NCBI GenBank assembly: GCA_034508935.3
Contig: CM067443.1
Coordinates: 97,649,373-97,713,372, forward strand
Length of the DNA: 64,000 bases
Reading direction: 5' to 3'
Origin: Berghia stephanieae
Lineage: Eukaryota; Mollusca; Gastropoda; Nudibranchia; Aeolidiidae
The position numbers and the translations under genes are program-made. Below, one piece after another: positions 1 through 49,313 of this stretch (positions are counted from its first letter, which is position 1; the number at the start of each line of letters is the position of its first letter). The notes under the pieces are model-generated. The model worked only from the letters and a program-made list of their open reading frames with translations. It was not told the DNA's origin and did no database searches.

Positions 1-76
1 ACAATAAAAATAATAATAGTAGGAATAAAAATGATACTAATAAATATTAACAATAATAATGGTGGTATAGTAGACC

Positions 77-1826
77 TTGAAAGGAACGATGGTTCCACAG
101 CTAGCAGTGACTCTGAAAAAGCAAAGATATATTAACGACTTTTTTGCTGAAGTATTCACTAGAGAAAATCTCGCAAACTTTTCTGACTTTGAACGGAGTG
201 GAATTGATGAGTTTCTTGAAGACACCATTATCACTGAAAAGCAGGTCCTAGAAAACCTAAAAAAGATAAACCCCTTACTCTAAAGCAATGGGGCCAGACA
301 AGATCCACCCTAAAGTACTGATAGAGGCATGTTATGAAATTTCCAAGCCCTTGACATTACTCTTTAATAAGTCACTTGATGAACAGAGTCCCAATCGAAT
401 GGAAAAATGCTCAAGTATGTCCTATTTACAAGAGAGGTAAAAAATCGGACCCATCAAATTACAGACCAGTAAACTTGACCTCAGTAATATGCAAGCAAAT
501 GGAATCTTGTCTTAGAGAAGCCATGCTGAACTTTATGAACCCCTTTTTGTCACATAAGTCTTAGTGGACGCTCTTGCACTACCCAACTCCTTGATTGTAT
601 TGGAGAATGAACTCAAATGCTTGACAATGGTATGCCGGTTGATGCCATCTACCTAGATTTTGCAAAATGTTTTGATTCTGTCCTCACCAACGCCTACTTT
701 ATAAGCTTGAACAATATGGAATTAGTGGCAGTGTGTTGGGATGGTTGCAAGATTTTCTGCTAAACCGAAAACAGCAATAGTTATCAATGGTGAAGCATCA
801 GGATGGAAACCAGTTCTATCGGGGATCCCTCAGGGTAGTGTCTTGGGCCCAGTTTTATTTATATGCTATGTAAACGACATGCCCGGAGCAGTAAACTCCT
901 TCATAAAAATGTTTGCAGACGACGCCAAAGTTTTTTCATCTGTAAATAATGTCAAAGAAGCTGGCCGACTGCAAGATGACCTAGACACACTTCAGTTGTG
1001 GTCTAAAAAATGGCAACTCCTTTTCAATGCAAATAAATGCAAGGTTATGCACCCAGGAAACAACAACAGCCAATATGTCTACAGGATGAAGGATAGAAAG
1101 GGAGTTGAAATCAAATTGGAAAGTACTTTATGTGAAAAAGACCTTGGTGTATCTGTGGACCCCAAATTGAATTTTAGCCAGCACTGTGAAAAGACTGTTA
1201 ACAAAGCAAATAGAATCCTGGGACTTGTCAGAAGATCTTTCAACTATATAGACAAACCCATATTAATCACTCTTTTTAAAAGTCTAATACAATCACACTT
1301 GGAATATGGAAATTGTGTATGGTCCCCATCAATAAATCAGATGCTTTACTAGATGAAAATGTCCCAACGTCGAGCCACCAAACTTGTTTCTGAAATTTCA
1401 AACCTCAGCTACGAAGATAGACTCAGAGCATTAGACCTCCCTAGCCTCATGTACAGAAGACTAACAGGAGATCTAATTGAAAGTTATAAATTGACTAGCA
1501 GTCTCTACAAAGTAAATGTAGAAGATTACCTCACATTTAACAAGGACAAAAGAACAAGAGGCCGCTGTTATAAACTTGCCAAACAAAATTGCCGTTTAAA
1601 CATCCGAAAAAATTTCTTTTGTCAGCAAATTGTTGAGACATGGAATAGCCTGCCTGAAAAAATAGTTACAGTGTCAAGCATAAACAGCTTTAAAAGCCAA
1701 ATTGACAGTTTCCTGCAGGATCTAAAATACAGCACCGATTTCCCATTGAAGCCAGCCTTTCGACCTCCACAAGTTGGTGGAGACCGATCCAAAGACCATC
1801 AACGGGCCACCGGCCCTCTACGATGA
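77..1826 (+). mobile_element. CR1-like non-LTR retrotransposon, 3' part
   Basis: Reverse-transcriptase region of a Jockey-superfamily (CR1-like) LINE. Seen: a DFFAEVFT block near 140, a PSNYRPVNLT block near 450, YLDFAKCFDSV near 650, SGIPQGSVLGPVLF near 815, the catalytic FADD at about 911-922, and a C-terminal QRRATKL block near 1365. The reading frame changes at least twice in the first 750 bases, and a stop separates the last two open stretches near 1350, so the copy is dead. It lacks the endonuclease and ORF1, so it is 5'-truncated. The 3' end runs directly into an AAT microsatellite, typical of this LINE group. Confidence 0.85.
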
Positions 1827-1836
1827 ACTCATACTC

Positions 1837-2351
<515 letters not shown>

Positions 2352-3011
2352 ATAAACATTTCATGAAATCGAAGGTGTATTATATTTTCTAATATTATAG
2401 AAAAAAAGCAAGTACCATACCTTTAATGCTTTTGTTCTAGGTATTTAGAATACTTCAAGCATCTTATTATATTTATCCTATAGAGGAGAAATGAAATGAT
2501 AGTGGGGAAGTCATTATATAATTATAATCATGTAATTATTTTTCCTTGGAATAATTTGATCTACTCTTCGCTGTGTCCTGACTGGGCATGATAACTTTTT
2601 AGGTACACTCATTCATTTGTGTCCAATCAAGTCTTTTCTCCATTCTTCAGTGCATTTTTTTTTTCAGTGATTTTGTGGAGACAATACTTGGCAATACATA
2701 GACAAATGGTACTATAATTATTATGAGGATTTGGTGTTTTTATATTGGAATAAATTATAAACAGAGAAAAGCAATGAGCATCATAGACAATGTAGGCAGG
2801 TTTTACGAGTGCTGATTATCATTTACTAATCAGTAGACTTTGTCTTCTGCCTTTGTTAATAAAAACCTCAGAAAGTCTTTAAATTTCTATTTTTATGTAG
2901 TTATTTGGTTGTTTGTTTTTTCCATAAAAAAAATGTATAGTACAAACAAAATGGGATCTTAATTAATTTATTGTATTATTAAATACCTTCCTTTGTGCTT
3001 TTTCTTTTCAG
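2352..3011. other. AT-rich sequence upstream of the first coding exon
   Basis: No coding region or repeat recognised. It ends in a pyrimidine-rich splice acceptor (TTTTCTTTTCAG) at 3011. The stretch is therefore intronic, and a noncoding first exon and the promoter lie further upstream, possibly outside the window. Confidence 0.6.
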
Positions 3012-3076
3012 CGGCTTCATATCAACTCCCACCAGGATAAAAATCTGATAGCTGATTTTACAACGAAACTATAAAG

Positions 3077-39474
<36,398 letters not shown>

Positions 39475-39755
39475 TATGCACATTATGTTGTCTCTGTTGC
39501 ACACAATCTTGCTACGGCCATGATAATGCCATGTTTGAATTATCTCAAAAGCATTACTGTGATATATGAGACTGAGAATATTTATCCAAGTATATTTTTC
39601 AAGGAAATATATATTTTGATGTGCAAATTATGTAACATTTTTAACTCATCTTCACCCTTGCCCTGTTGACTCATCCAGAGTTAATTTTGTTCCTTCCCGC
39701 TTTAGTGATTTAACGTGGTGTGCTTAATAAATGTTTAAAACTAAACACAATGAAA
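39475..39755 (+). other. TTLL13: Probable TTLL13-like 3' UTR with poly(A) signal
   Basis: AT-rich sequence after the stop. The first AATAAA is at 39726-39731, so cleavage is likely near 39750. Later AATAAA motifs (about 42080 and 42860) could serve longer isoforms. Confidence 0.55.
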
Positions 39756-42700
39756 GTTTTTAAAATATACAATATTTAACACTGACTTGCTTATGATCTC
39801 ATGATGAGGCCCTGAACCCGAGACCTTGATAGGTTCAGTATGAAAGGTAATTTGAATGCAAATGTGTTTCTTGCCCTGTCAGAAACAAATGTTGAATTTA
39901 GAGATCCACTGGTAAACTGTAGTGTTGTCTCACTTAGAATATTGTAAGGTTGCTAAACTATCCCATAAACTATATTACACTATATGGCCATCAGAAGATT
40001 TGAAAATGAGATGTGAAACGTAGATTATTCAGTGCTATATCAATGCTGTGTAGTCATGGTATACATAATATTTTCAAGTTAAAACTCACGCATTAAACTC
40101 TAAGTATTGACGGAGATAAATTTGCTTGGTGAGAAAGAAAAAAATATGGGCACCTTGATATCATCCTTCACTGAAGCTGACCCTTAGCTTTAAATTTTAA
40201 GATTTCCTTTTATTTTTTAATAAGGTCATGTATATTTGCATATATATTTTTAAAAGCTATTTTTAATCCCATGCCAAAACCCTCAAGAAAATGTATTTGA
40301 ATATTTTCGTGAATTTTTTATTTAATCATTTTTTTTCTGTTTGAAATAATGATATTGTTTTTGTCCTGAGATGAATTTATGATATAAAACAAACAATTTA
40401 TGAAATGGCAACAATTTCCTTCCCGTTCATTACAAGCATGATTAGATTTCAGATCTAATCATTTTCATCTAGAGAATAAGTTAATCTCTATTACTGTCCT
40501 CTTGTGATAAAATGGTAAAATCTGTAGTTTAACCACTTTACGTAATGAGTGAAATTTTGATTTTGAAGAAATTCTAATTCTTGCCATTTAATGGTTAATA
40601 GTTGACATAGTCATTTGAGTCAGACATCAGCATTAATATTATGTTAACTAATTATGTATGTATATATATATATACACTATTATTATTATTTTACTCTCAT
40701 GAGCTGTATAGGATAATGTGGGTATATTTATCACTGCTTTGTTTGAAGGCTTCAAAATACATACCTCGCTGGATTCATGCACTCCTCTTTTAAGCTTTAT
40801 TTGATACCAAGTGCAATTTTAAGTGTTGGATGATGATTCGCTTTCGTGCTATGAAGAAAAGTATTAACAGCATGCAAATTTTATTAGCTTTGACACAATG
40901 AAATAAAGCATTTAATACTGGATTCAAGAATTGTGCAACTACAAAATCACAACGGGTCTTCCCTTGGGAAGCATCAAACACAAGTCAGGGGAGATTCATC
41001 AAGTACTGAGAAAGAAATAACTGGAGATTATTGCCTCAAATCAATAGAGTGCCAAAAGTTAGATCTTTTGCTTTTAAGATTACTTTCTTTTATGCGTTTT
41101 CATCTTGCTGACCTCATGATGTTTGCATCTGTATAGTTTACAGAATGAGTATTGTATCAAACAAACTTAGATTATTTTTTTTTCGATGCTTAACATGGCA
41201 TTGATAAATATAAGAAATGATTATTTTATTTGTTTTATTACACCTAACCATGGCTTTTAACAATGCTTTAGAAGCTTGGTGTTATAAAAAGCATAGTTTT
41301 CAGAAATGGGTTGTGTTGAAATCCAGCAAGGATTGTATTGTATATTTATTTTGGATGCATTTAAGCTTTAAGGGATATGATATCTTTAATTTTTATCACT
41401 GTTAAAAATTAAGAAATTAATTGTTCTCAATTAATAGTTCTATTTCCAACGGTCTGAAAGAGATCAGACCCAGAAATCATAAGACATTTAACATAATTAG
41501 AAACGGCACTCTTATACGACAAGAGTTTATCTTGGACGTTTTGATATACTGTGTAAAGAGTGCCTCGGATGGAGGATATGATGTATACAAATGAATTCCA
41601 TTAATCTTGCAAGTTTATACGGCTGATTATCATTTACTTTTCAGAATGTATATTTAATTTATATCATGTATTCTGTAAGAAGTAAAATTTTGTGTAATCT
41701 TTTGCCACCCGTTTTAATTTCACAAATTTAAGATTGTTAAGAATGAGTACCAATTTCTTCACATTGTAATAGCAATCTTTTTTTTTTTGGTAAAATTAAA
41801 ATTTTTACAAAATGTTGCTCAAAATTTTCTTTATAGAAGGTAAACATGATTTTGTTTTGTAAATAGTTAAATAAGTTTAAACACCAAAATGATATGTAAT
41901 GACTATTTGAATTGACCTTGCTGAGTGTCATATTTAACGAGCCATAATCTTTTACAAGTGAAAGATTTACAATTCAATACTTATATATTTATACAATATT
42001 ATTGTACTTATTGAGCCGCCTTCATGAAATTTTTATTTGTTGTGTAAGCATTTTAATCACGACAATCAAGCTGTTCCAAAAATAAATGACTTTTGTATAG
42101 AGGTAGGGTAGATGGTTTAATTTTGTTCCATCCAATTACCCTTGTCGTACACCATTGAAGATCACGATTTGACACAAATTAATTTCTCCTCGTTGTACAA
42201 TCCTACTTCTCAACTTTGTTTATATCATAAGTTAATTAATAAGGATAGTAATTAAAATGCACTTAGAAGATCAGTTAGGTTTATAGTGACACGTTACTAA
42301 GATAACTTTGTAGGTTGGGGCCTCTTTTTTAAAAAAAAGTAAGTTAAGTTTATTTTTATTTACAACACCCACTCCTCTATACTAATTACTCGACATTCAT
42401 TTAAAAAACCCAACATATTATTTATTGTAAAGTTTACGAGTGCCTTTTATTTGATTTAATTACTTTTTTAACGTAGAGCTTGAAATTTTGAAAAGACTTA
42501 CAGTGCAAGGTTATTTTGTTATTTGGTCAGTGTGTTATAATGTTCAGAGAGAAATTAAATTGTTTCTTTTTTTACTTTAGTCGACACTCTCATAAGATTT
42601 TTTTTTCTTTTTAGCGTTAAAAAATCTCAGTAATATTTCACCAGATGGCCATCAGTATTTTGTAAATATTGTTACAGTATAAAATAATGGCATTATACTT

Positions 42701-43010
42701 TTTTTTTTCAAAAGGGATTTATCCAATTCGAAAGCTGCAGTGGAAACTTGTTAACTTCTTTCATAAGTTATGATATAAGGATAAACCATTCCATTATTCA
42801 CTTTTAGGTGAATAATATTTGGAGCTGTTGTATGTCTAACTCTCGCTGTCTGTGATAAAATAAATATTGCTAGCATAGTTTTGCATTCAAAAATAATAAT
42901 AATAAAAAATGATTATTCAATACACTCCACTTATTTTCCATTCTTTCCCACTTTGATCGATGTTTATTTCTCTATCAATTCACATACATTCACACACACA
43001 CACACACATA
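39756..43010. other. AT-rich intergenic sequence
   Basis: Downstream of the TTLL13-like gene. No ORF, exon pair, tRNA or recognised repeat; only short T/A tracts and a (CA)n/(AT)n tract at its right edge. Confidence 0.5.
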
Positions 43011-43029
43011 TTATATATATATATATATA

Positions 43030-44395
43030 TAAATTTTAATATTTACCACAATGTTGGAGTCAGTCTACATCGATGTGTCAGGCCTAATCAGCCATCGTCA
43101 GGACTGTGTGTTACATGAGTTTGGTTTGTTGTCTGTTGTTTGTTGAAGTGGTTCCGGTTTGTAGTTGATTAGTAAGTACTTCCGGCGATGTGGACACGTA
43201 TTGTACATCTCATTTTTCGTGTTGACTGTGGCTTCATGAGGGTGTTTGATTATAGTATATTTCTCTACCAGGCATAAGCTACATTGTTTTGATGTTGGTG
43301 TGTATCCTGTTGCTTTAGATAAAATTTTCCATGAAATGTTGTGGTCTAGTTTGTTGTCTTTTAATTTCCAAATATGTTCGCTGAGTTTTGTGGATGTTTT
43401 TTTGTTAGTGTTTCTAAATGTTGAGGTGAGGAGGTTGTATCTTGTTTTGAAATTAAAATCCGTTAGTCCTACATATTTTTCTTGCTTTTTTGTTTTAGTA
43501 TCGGTGACTGTGGCTTGGTTTTTTAGCGGCAATGTTCCTTATTTCTGCAGTTGCATTTTCTGGTGGGTGGGTTTTGCTCTTGTCGGTGGTTTAGTAATAT
43601 TTTTTTGTTGTGGCTTGAAATTATTTGTTCTATGTTGCACATACACGAGTAGCTTATTTTTATGGTATTCCTGTTGATAATTTTAAGTAGCTTGTGGTTT
43701 TTTGGAAAGTGTGTATCAATTAACTTCAGGAACTGCTGTCCAATGTTTGTGCTGACGTTTTTGTCAAAAGGTGGGTTGAACCAAGTAATATGTCGTTTTC
43801 TTGTTTTCCATTCTTCACTTGTGTGTTGAGGTTTACATGAGAGGGGGGGCGTCTGTGTATTCAAATGGTGTGTTGTATCCGCTTTTTGTGAGTGCTTCTT
43901 TGTAGGGGGTGGCTGCGACGTTGAATATCTCTGTTTTCCGAAAATTTGCTCACCCTCAGTGCTATGCTTTTTGGTATGTTTTCGATGACGGAACGGGGGT
44001 GGTTGCTGTTTTTATTAATGTACCTAATGATGTTGTTTGGTTTTCTGAACGGTTGGAATGAATTGGATTTTATGTCGAATGTGATGTCGAGAAAGTCAAC
44101 TGTTTTTTTGTTTGCTTCTATTGTGATTTTCAGATTGTTGTTTTGGAATATTTTACAGATTTGTTTTTTTATGTTTTCGTTCGCTCTTGGTCGTTTGTTG
44201 GTTATAGTGAGTCCATCATCTTTATGGAGGCCGATGTATGTGTGTGTATGTTGCAGTTGTGACAGGATGTAGAGTCCGACCAGTTCGCATGTTTCAGCAC
44301 TGTCGAACGAACCCATTGTTACGTCGAAATCATTATGTTGCTTTGTCCACGGCGTGTTGTCCGTACCATAACATATTTGTATCAAACACGATTCA
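43030..44395 (-). mobile_element. Penelope-like element (RT tail plus GIY-YIG)
   Basis: Three overlapping minus-strand open stretches. 44370-43861 has the end of a Penelope-type reverse transcriptase ([59 protein letters not shown]). 43864-43523 has the linker ([41 protein letters not shown]-like). 43532-43098 has the GIY-YIG endonuclease (KYVGLTDFNFKTRYN, ISWKILSKA, CSLCLVEKYTI). It is broken (at least two frame changes) and 5'-truncated, ending in a (TA)n tract on each side. Penelope elements insert and prime differently from LINEs. Confidence 0.88.
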
Positions 44396-45310
<915 letters not shown>

Positions 45311-45429
45311 CATTGTCCTATATTATTGCTCCCCATGTTCCCTCCTCCCTGTCGTCGTTTTGGCAAGGCACGGCTTCCTCAAACTTTTGCATGTCCCGAG
45401 GAGTTTGAAGAAACTGTGCTGAAGTGTTC

Positions 45430-46122
45430 AGGGGAATAGATTAGAAGATACAATAAGTGCCTTCCTGCCCACTATCAGAGGTCAGGAACGTAACCCAGAA
45501 AGTAGTCTCATTCCACTACAAGAAAAGAAAGCCAAAGAGAAAAAGACAATGACAACAGATTAGTAATTTTTAATTTATTATTATTTGTTATTTGTTTTTG
45601 TTTTTAAGGGTTTTTCTTGTTTTGTTTTTACGACATACACCACATTAAGGTCATATCAGCGCCTGTAAAAAGGAAGAAAATGGGATAGTAAAAAGTTCGA
45701 GAACTACAATTATTAAAGCACCCAAGAAAAAATAAGACAAAGGGGAATTGGTTCAAATAGGAAACGGATGTAAATTCCAAGAGCACACTATCAGTGTTCT
45801 TAGTTTGAGATCACCTAAAAGTCTCATCCAGACACAAGCACAGGTCCCGATTAAGAGGAATACACTCAATGTTTACAAATTATAATATATATAACACAAA
45901 AAAATTAATAAAATGCATAACAGAGAGACGATTTACAAGGAAAAAAATATCATCTCCCAAAACTATACATTTGACTTTCTCTCCCAGCCAGCGTATCCGG
46001 CCAGGGCCAGGACAAAACCAAGTAATCTCATTCCAAGGCAAAGACAGAAAGCATCATAGGGGGATAAAAGACACAGTAGGTGCCTCCCTGCCCACTATGG
46101 GAGGTCAGGAACCCCACCCAGT
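45430..46122 (-). repeat. Dispersed about 500-bp repeat, copy 1 with a partial copy
   Basis: 45625-46122 is one copy: ACCACATTAAGGTCATATCA at one end, CCCTGCCCACTATGGGAGGT and CCACCCAG at the other. A fragment of the second end precedes it at 45430-45495. Shares long stretches (TTTGAGATCACCTAAAAGTC, ACAAAGGGGAATTGGTTCAA) with copies at 46123 and 58817. Polarity is probably minus, since its left end matches the 3' tail of the I-type LINE. Confidence 0.8.
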
Positions 46123-46895
46123 TTTAAGGGTTTTATGGCACTTGCGAAAAGTTTAGGTCAAGACCAAGAGTGAAAAAAAATATCTAGATTTGTACTTAAA
46201 GCATCCGAGAAAAGGTAAGACAAAGTAGAATGGTTAAAAAAAAGGAACAAATGTAGATTCTTAAAGCAAACTATCAATGTGCTAGGTTTGAGATCACCTG
46301 AAAGTCCCATCCAGACTTGAGCACAGGATCCCACCAAGAGGAATACACTCAAATGCTAACAAAACATGACATTCAAGACAAAAAAATATTAGTCCATAAC
46401 AGAGTGATGTTTGTAAGGAAAAAAAAATAAAATCTCTCAAACTGCTGATGTTGACAAAAAGTGAAACGAGAAAAATTTTGAACAATTGCCTTTAAGCTCC
46501 ATTTTTACTATACTAACCCCAACTTTTAGAGAGATGATAAACTATCATTGATACTCAAGCTAACTTGTGGAGAGTGGGGAAACTGCACCTATTTGTTCCA
46601 TCACACATCAATTCTCTCACTGCCATCACATTCGATTGGGGGACATGTAATCTTTTCAAAGGAGGAAATTCCTACTGTCTCCAAAATTGCAGATTTCCGG
46701 GGATCCGAGGAAAAGCATCAGCACTGCTCAAAACGTATACTATACATTTGACTTTTGACTGTTTCCCCCTCAGCCAAGGACTCCTTCCAAAGCCAGGACA
46801 AAACCAAGTAATCTCGTTCCAAGACAAAGACAGAAATCAAGTTAGAAAACAGATATAGGGGAATAGAATACACAGCAAGTAACTTGTTCACTATG
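46123..46895 (-). repeat. Dispersed repeat, copy 2 (long form)
   Basis: Shares GTTTGAGATCACCTGAAAGT, AGCACAGGATCCCACCAAGA and ACAAAACCAAGTAATCTCGT with the other copies. Carries about 290 bp of extra internal sequence (about 46445-46735) not seen in copies 1 and 3. Copies 1 and 2 lie head to tail. Confidence 0.75.
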
Positions 46896-48661
46896 AACTG
46901 TGTTCCCCTTTGTCAAAGTAAAACTACTACAACTTGGACGAGAATTGTGGCACATCTTTAGTGTCAATGATACTGATTATGGGCCTTGGTCCATGCTGAG
47001 TCGATAAAGCACAGAAGAATAAGCTATTCAGCTGTGATATAAATTTTGCCCTTGCGCATTGTGTAATAGCTAGAAATAAACCAACGATGGTTTTACAAGT
47101 GCTTCATTACAAGTTCAACTGTCACAGTTGAACAAAGATCAGAAAAAGAGTCAAGAGTTTCTATTTCCTTGTAACCTAAAATATAAACTCCAAGCTGACA
47201 TGGCCATGGAATCTCTATTATAAGGAATAAAAGGTATGGTTGAAAAACATGCATACTAAAGTCTGCGACAATACATCCGAGGTGGTTTAAGGATATATAT
47301 GCAGGAAGAAGAAATATTTTTAAAAGCCTAATTATATGAATGCAGACCAATTAAGAACACACTATGGCCATTGACAACCAACGTTCCTCTACCCCAGCCA
47401 CCAAAAGCTTGTTTCAGCAAAGGATCTCAAGCAGAACTTGGTAAAAACAAATAATCTCATTCCAGGAAATAGTTCTCGGAAGAAAGGAAGGGTGGAAGAA
47501 GAATGGAGAAAATCAGATTGCGATTGTATAATTTATTGACAAAAATGGATTACAATAAAAATTTGATGCAAGAGGTAAACAAAACTATAAAACTGTACAA
47601 AAAAAATTAAAAAGCATTTTTTTATATTATAAGGAGTAATGTAGCACACAATAACAATTCAGTAATTCATTGAGAATAAGAATCATTGAGATTTCCATCC
47701 CGATATTTTGCGTTGGTAAATCTAGAACAAATTTATTTTTTTAAAAACAAAAATATATTTGACTTCAAGATTCTAGATAAGGAATTGCACTTCTATCTGG
47801 GGACCCAGAATCAGGCTCCAATGATGGCATATCATTTAACATTGGGAAACAAACTTTGCCTCTTTTGCTCACTTCATGCCACTGCACTGTGGCTGAATAT
47901 CTCGATCTTTTCTCGAGGTATACCTTTAGAAAAAATATCCCCTGAAAACGAATAAGGGGAACTTTATCTTATTATTTTTAAAATTCTAAAACTGATGTTG
48001 GACATCACTAACGCAATGTGAGGGAAGCATACACATTCTACTAAAGAGATTAAGAATGTGAATGTTGAGTATATGATAGTATATCCTTCAGTTCTTCATT
48101 TAATGAGGATGGACTGTGAAAAAGAAATAATTGTTGAAAATATTGTCAAAGTCAGATTTTCAGCAAGTCACTGAGCTAATAAAGCGACCTTCAACACGAG
48201 TTTCATTATCCCTCATCTGTGTCTAAATTTGTGTTTATGAACAAATTATCCTGTACAAGAAGCTACTCGAAATGGATTTCCCTTGTCTTCCTGTCAGCAT
48301 ATCATTTTAAGCCATTCCTGAGTAGCTTTCTCTCACCATGGCAGGAGGGGGGGGGGGGCGGGGGGGCGGGGGGAAGTATTAGTATTATGTCATGGCCAGA
48401 AGCAACGTATAGGGCAAGGTCATAAGCAATAGTGACACTCTCCTCGTGGCCATAGTGTATGGCAGCTAAGGTTTCAGGCAAGCACCTTTGCTCTACAGAA
48501 AATCAACAAATAAATTCGCTTTCATGGAAAAAATTCCTCAAAAGACTAAGATAAAATCACAATATTTTCACTAGTATACTCATGTACTCCAAACATCTAC
48601 CAGTCACATGTTTGCAATTTTTTTACAAGCACAAAAAAAAAGGAAAGAAATATAATCATAT
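46896..48661. other. Sequence without recognised gene
   Basis: A short repeat-like piece near 47435-47480 (AAATAATCTCATTCCAGG) recalls the dispersed repeat. A G-rich run at 48344-48375 could form a G-quadruplex. Nothing else supported. Confidence 0.45.
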
Positions 48662-49096
48662 TGTGGGGAAGATTATTGTGATAGGTTGTTGTTGTTGTTG
48701 TTGTGAGTGTTTGTCATGTCATGACTGTCAGTGTCTCGATCGAGCTGTTGTGAGTAATCTTCATGTTGTGTTCGTTCACTGTCTCCCGCGTAAACGTGAC
48801 GTCATCATTTCTACCCTTTCATTCTTTCTCTCGACTATCTACAGCCTTATTTGAAACAGACATAACTATCTTCGCCCATCGTTGTATCTGCTACTAAGAT
48901 CCGATCCGCCATACTTTTGGTATGTTATAAAAATCAGGCTAGACCGGGACGATTCCCGAAGTGCTCTAGAGCAGTTTTTAACCGCCCATATATGTCCTTT
49001 ACATATATGGAGAACGCCCACTTCAGTGGAGACTTTTTCTGAACTTTTTCCTTATTTTTTACATCGTGAACGAGATTGGGAAATCCGTTCACGACA
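48662..49096 (+). repeat. 5' LTR
   Basis: Starts TGTGGGGAAG and ends CACGACA, with TG...CA ends. Contains a GTT microsatellite near the start and CGTAAACGTGACGTCATC, a CRE-like TGACGTCA core. Pairs with 58142-58610. Confidence 0.92.
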
Positions 49097-49098
49097 AT

Positions 49099-49115
49099 TG
49101 GCGCTGCGAGCAGGG
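49099..49115 (+). other. Primer-binding-site candidate
   Basis: TGGCGCTGCGAGCAGGG begins two bases after the 5' LTR, as expected for a tRNA primer site. I cannot assign the tRNA. Confidence 0.6.
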
Positions 49116-49313
49116 TGATCTGTTTGTTTTTAGTTTGTTTTTAGGTATTTAACGGCGCTTTCGACACTATTTAGGTCATTTAAGCGCCCGTTTCTGTCTT
49201 TCATCAATCTTTTATCGGCCCCGAGGGGCCACAGCTGATCAAAACGTGTACTGTTGTAATAAAATCTTTATAAAATCATAATAGTTACATGTTTGTTAAG
49301 TAAAAATATCTAT

